From Murimonas intestini (lineage in GTDB: Bacteria; Bacillota; Clostridia; Lachnospirales; Lachnospiraceae): DNA of 44,322 bases. Location of the stretch: assembly GCF_024622195.1 (NCBI RefSeq), contig NZ_JANKBI010000028.1:1-44322 (forward strand), given 5' to 3'. Position numbers and translations under genes: made by a program. The notes beneath the pieces are model-generated. The model had not been told where the DNA came from. It worked only from the letters and a program-made list of their open reading frames with translations, and did not search any database. Below, in pieces: positions 41,091 through 44,322 of the stretch; within the stretch, counting starts at the first letter, position 1; every line of letters starts with the position of its first letter.

Positions 41091-41921
41091 TCAGCCTTTG
41101 ACAGCCCCGGCAACCATCCCATCCACTATTTTTTTATTGAAAATGATAAACAGTATAAGCATGGGAACCGTGATCGTCATCACATCCGCAAAAAGCAGGT
41201 TATAGGAGCTGGAATACTGCCCCATAAAATTATACAGGGTCAGCTGTACAGTTGCATTTTTGCTGCCCGGCATGAAATAGAGCGGATTCATAAAATCATT
41301 AAATATAGTGACAGAATTCAGTATGACCACTGTAGATGTCACAGGCTTCAGGAGGGGAAAGATCACCTGCCTGAACAGTGAAAAGGGCGAACAGCCGTCA
41401 ATCACCCCCGCTTCCTCCAGCTCTGTGGGGATAGATCCCATAAAGCCTCTGAAAAGCATGATCGTGAACGGTGTCTGCAGGGCCACCTCTATGAGGATGA
41501 TCCCAGCAAGCGTCTTATAGATATGTATCCCCTTCATGATCCAGATAGTCGGCAGAATAGCCGGAGGGATCATCAGGCCTGTCATGATCATCACATTTAC
41601 TGCCCTGGTCAGTCTGTCCTTTCTCCTCTGGAGCACATACCCGGACATTGATGAAAAAGAGATCAGCAGTATAATGGCGCCCAGTGTTATAAGAAAACTG
41701 TTCTTAAAAGCCGTCAGTATAATATGGTTATTTGCCTCAAATACTGCCTTATAATTCCCCCATTCCCAGACTGAGGGAAGCGACAGGTCCAGAAGGTTTG
41801 CTTCCCTTCTTCCCTTCAGCGAATTTAAGAAAATGAAAAGAAACGGAATAATAAATATGATTCCTGCCGCCAGCATTCCAACAATATCCCCCAGCAGGCA
41901 GAGACGTTTTCTGTTTTTCAT
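41091..41921 (-). CDS. sugar ABC permease subunit 2 (MalG/UgpE-like)
   Basis: 276 residues with six membrane segments, starting IVGMLAAGIIFIIPFLFIFL. The coupling loop is LEEAGVIDGCSPFSLFRQVIFPL and the C-terminus DGMVAGAVKG is typical of the MalG type. It directly abuts the upstream permease gene (stop and start adjacent). No ATPase is in the operon, so a shared ATPase is expected. Confidence 0.92.
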   Translation of the reverse strand: MKNRKRLCLLGDIVGMLAAGIIFIIPFLFIFLNSLKGRREANLLDLSLPSVWEWGNYKAVFEANNHIILTAFKNSFLITLGAIILLISFSSMSGYVLQRRKDRLTRAVNVMIMTGLMIPPAILPTIWIMKGIHIYKTLAGIILIEVALQTPFTIMLFRGFMGSIPTELEEAGVIDGCSPFSLFRQVIFPLLKPVTSTVVILNSVTIFNDFMNPLYFMPGSKNATVQLTLYNFMGQYSSSYNLLFADVMTITVPMLILFIIFNKKIVDGMVAGAVKG

Positions 41922-42779
41922 CTAGTCCACCTCCCCTTTCATCAGGAACTTCTGAAGAGGAAATGCTATAAATGCTATCAAGATAAACATGATGACATTT
42001 CCCGCTGTTGATAAACCATAAAACCCCTCGGCATACTGCTTATAGATGACAGATGCCAGCACATCTGTGGCAAAACCGGGGCCGCCTCCTGTCATTGACC
42101 AGATCAGGTCAAAAGAGCGCATGCCTCCTATAAAAGCAAGAAGTATGACAGAATTCATTGCCGGCCTGCACAGCGGCAGAGTGATGTTTTTTAACTTCTG
42201 CCATCCGTCCGCCCCATCAATGGAAGCTGCCTCATAGTATGTCTTGTCTATAGCCTGCATTCCCGCAATAAATATCACCGTTGCAACACCCACTCCCTTC
42301 CACGCTTCAACTGAGAGCACAGAGAACAGGGCTGTGCGGGCGTTTCCCAGCCAGTCAGCGCCCCGCAGCCCCACAGCGCCCAGGGCTGAATTGATCAGCC
42401 CCTTTGTGGGGTGCATGAGTGCTTTGAAGGTGATGCCCACAGCGATGGTGCTCACCAGATTGGGAAAAAATATGACAGAGCGCAGAATATTCTTTGTCCT
42501 GATATTGCTTGTCAGAAATACCGCAATCAGAAAACCTGCTGTAACTTTCAGGGAACATCCGATGACCGCATAAAGCAGCGTATTCCTGATGCCGATATTC
42601 AGTGAGCCCTCTGAAAAAAACATCTTAAAATTTTCCAGTCCCACAAAAGTGAAATTTTTCAGATCCCAGACAGTCAGGCTGAAAAACAGTGAAGTCACCA
42701 TGGGAAGGATAAAAAGTCCTGTAAAGATCACAAGTGTGGGTACCAGGAACCAGGCAGAATATATTTTCTTTTTATTCAT
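41922..42779 (-). CDS. sugar ABC permease subunit 1 (MalF/UgpA-like)
   Basis: 285 residues, six membrane segments beginning AWFLVPTLVIFTGLFILPMV. The coupling loop is YYEAASIDGADGWQKLKNITLPL, followed by the family-typical MTGGGPGFATDV. It follows the binding protein gene by 15 bases. Together with 41091-41921 it forms the membrane channel of the importer. Confidence 0.92.
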   Translation of the reverse strand: MNKKKIYSAWFLVPTLVIFTGLFILPMVTSLFFSLTVWDLKNFTFVGLENFKMFFSEGSLNIGIRNTLLYAVIGCSLKVTAGFLIAVFLTSNIRTKNILRSVIFFPNLVSTIAVGITFKALMHPTKGLINSALGAVGLRGADWLGNARTALFSVLSVEAWKGVGVATVIFIAGMQAIDKTYYEAASIDGADGWQKLKNITLPLCRPAMNSVILLAFIGGMRSFDLIWSMTGGGPGFATDVLASVIYKQYAEGFYGLSTAGNVIMFILIAFIAFPLQKFLMKGEVD

Positions 42780-42794
42780 CTGCTCACTTCCCTC

Positions 42795-44120
42795 TTACTC
42801 CCAGTCTATTCCAAGCTGCATCGCCTGCTTTCTGCAGTCGTCATCATATTTTTGTGCCGCTGTCTTTCCGTCCGTCTGACCTGACACACATTCCTGACAG
42901 ATGGCGCCGCAGTTGGCTCCTTTGACAGCGCACTGGAATTCCATGGCAGTCCCCACTTTTCCTTCTTCATAATATTTCTGCATATCTTTTACTGCACCGT
43001 ATACATTGTCCGGAAGTTCCATTCCCTTTATGGCATACGGCCCTTCCGGCAGAATCGCCTCGCTGTACGCATGGATGGCTTCCTCCGATATGTAGAATTC
43101 CATGAACCGTTTGATGGTATCAATGTGCTCTGAATTCTTATTTCCGTACCATGCTCCCGGCATCCAGACAGTCAGCCCGTTGTCATTGGCATCATCTCCC
43201 GGGACAGCGAATGCCCCAATTTTATTTACTTCATCCCCATAGATCTCATAGATATTAGAAAGAGCCTGAGACAATATGATCCAGTGTGCTCCCTCACCGT
43301 TTACAAGCATATCACAGCCGTCATCGTAGGTGGTTGCCAGATAATCCTCATTGTAGTATTCATTTGTCTCTGCCAGTTTTTCAAAGCTCCTGAGCGCCGC
43401 CGGAGTAGTTGCATATTTTGCTGAGCCGTTCTCAAAATCCTGTGCAAAATCCGGCTCCTGTGACAATACATTATAATTGTCCCCCAGATAAGGCACCTGG
43501 GCTGTCCACATTGTGCCAAAGGACCCGATCAGGGCCGTCTCTCCTGCATCCTTGAGTGTCCTGCAGTTAGCCATAAAATCTTCCCAGGTTTTTGGCACCT
43601 CCAGGTTATATTCCCTGTAGATATCCTTATTATAGAGCACCAGCCCCGCCGATGTGGCTGTCAGCGGTATCCCGTAAACTGCCCCGTCTACAGTTACGGC
43701 ATCCTTAAATGTGTCATCCAGCTTCTTAGCCCATTCCTCTTCTGAGAGATCAATGAAATACTCAGAGGGGTTCAGCTCCTTTAACAGACAGCCGCTGTTA
43801 AACCCGCAGAGGTCTGCCATATCACCTGAAGCCAGTCTTGTCTTCACAATATTTCTTCCGTCAGGCCCTCCAACTCTCGTCTCGATCTCTACTGTAATGC
43901 CCAGCTTTTCTTCTGCAAGATCACACACTGCCTGGATCCCTGCCATAGAAGTATCCGTATCGATCAGCATTGTGATCGTATCCTCCTTATACTCCCATTC
44001 CTGCCCTGCTGTCCCTCCGTCAGATGCCTCAGCCAGGATCCCTGATCCTGTCATTGCCGCTGTTCCTGTTAATGCCATCACTGCTGCCAGCGCAGCCGCC
44101 CCATTTTTCTTCCAGTTCAT
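42795..44120 (-). CDS. sugar ABC solute-binding protein (family 1)
   Basis: 441 residues. A signal peptide covers about 1-32 (NWKKN, then AALAAVMALTGTAAMTGSGILAEA). As with the other binding protein in this window there is no lipobox cysteine. Family-1 features are visible: IVKTRLASGDMADL near residue 90, GIPLTATSAGLVLYNKDIYRE and PKTWEDFMANCRTLKDAG. The C-terminus contains five Cys within about 50 residues. AAAGGAGGG precedes the ATG. It heads the operon of both permeases and the kinase. Confidence 0.9.
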   Translation of the reverse strand: MNWKKNGAAALAAVMALTGTAAMTGSGILAEASDGGTAGQEWEYKEDTITMLIDTDTSMAGIQAVCDLAEEKLGITVEIETRVGGPDGRNIVKTRLASGDMADLCGFNSGCLLKELNPSEYFIDLSEEEWAKKLDDTFKDAVTVDGAVYGIPLTATSAGLVLYNKDIYREYNLEVPKTWEDFMANCRTLKDAGETALIGSFGTMWTAQVPYLGDNYNVLSQEPDFAQDFENGSAKYATTPAALRSFEKLAETNEYYNEDYLATTYDDGCDMLVNGEGAHWIILSQALSNIYEIYGDEVNKIGAFAVPGDDANDNGLTVWMPGAWYGNKNSEHIDTIKRFMEFYISEEAIHAYSEAILPEGPYAIKGMELPDNVYGAVKDMQKYYEEGKVGTAMEFQCAVKGANCGAICQECVSGQTDGKTAAQKYDDDCRKQAMQLGIDWE

Positions 44121-44164
44121 ACTAAAAACCCTCCTTTATTTGATGATATGATAATAACATTTAA

Positions 44165-44194
44165 GGGCTTTTGTATACATGGATTATTAAGCCC
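44165..44194. other. inverted repeat upstream of the second binding-protein gene
   Basis: GGGCTT...AAGCCC with an 18-base spacer, 45 bases before the ATG, in the expected promoter region. It may be an operator; no clear -35/-10 pair is visible. Confidence 0.35.
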
Positions 44195-44212
44195 GTCCGT
44201 ATGTAATATCCA

Positions 44213-44322
44213 GGTTACTGTTCACACTTCACCATCCCGCGAGGTGTTTTCGTGCGTATTTGCACGAAAATCCCGAGGGCTGCAGCGCGAAACGGCGGTT
44301 TTTGCCGTTTCTGTGCATCGCG
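44213..44322. repeat. folded palindromic repeat (family member F), cut by window end
   Basis: It starts GGTTACTGTTCACAC and then follows member E almost base for base from CCGCGAGGTG to GTGCATCGCG, with the same TTTTCGTGC/GCACGAAAA hairpin. This copy has an intact left arm where member E carries the IS. Confidence 0.85.

Overview
The window reads as a chromosomal segment of a Gram-positive anaerobe of the Lachnospiraceae type (Clostridium cluster XIVa, possibly Blautia-like). This rests on strong AGGAGG ribosome sites, a tryptophan T-box leader, sugar ABC importers without their own ATPase, YesM and AraC/YesN type regulators, and a sugar-degrading bacterial microcompartment (BMC) of clostridial type. 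The species is an inference. Nearly all genes are on the minus strand, so operons read from high to low coordinates.

Layout. 1-525: the tail of an unidentified gene and a gene-poor stretch. 550-8575: a BMC operon (class II aldolase, CoA-acylating aldehyde dehydrogenase, zinc alcohol dehydrogenase, four single-domain shell proteins, PduL, the BMC-P vertex protein, PduS-like flavoprotein, PduT-like tandem shell protein). It has a clear main promoter, an internal promoter and intercistronic hairpins. 8605-14589: trp operon trpEGCFBA behind a Trp T-box; trpD is absent. 14602-16417: a plus-strand ABC-F ATPase. 16472-18090: Xre regulator, small membrane protein and a TIM-barrel sugar isomerase, with a pair of 20-bp operator-like sites at the promoter. 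18097-27605: a carbohydrate locus with an AraC-type membrane sensor/regulator, solute-binding protein, two permeases and a large GH2 enzyme. 27607-28263: a zinc-phospholipase-like protein. 28399-32774: carAB. 32840-33384: a structure-rich leader or intergenic region (62-bp tandem repeats, a four-way-junction palindrome, and a candidate small RNA with its own promoter and terminator). 33418-35215: a histidine phosphatase paired with a divergent RtcB-like protein. 35247-39214: a decayed region with a dispersed palindromic repeat, a histidine-kinase remnant, an esterase and a broken IS4-type element. 39196-44120: a second sugar ABC importer with a YesM-type histidine kinase.

How it works together. 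The BMC operon should cleave a deoxy-sugar phosphate (fuculose- or rhamnulose-1-phosphate) to DHAP and lactaldehyde, then dispose of lactaldehyde by oxidation to an acyl-CoA and acyl-phosphate and by reduction to propanediol. No diol dehydratase is present in the locus. The two ABC loci import glycans or oligosaccharides, which the GH2 enzyme would help degrade.

The least expected material is non-coding. A family of palindromic repeats carries GTTACTGTTCA-type arms. It occurs as short hairpins inside the BMC operon and as longer folded copies near 35.3, 39.1 and 44.2 kb. One copy is interrupted by the IS element and also supplies the stop codon of the histidine kinase.
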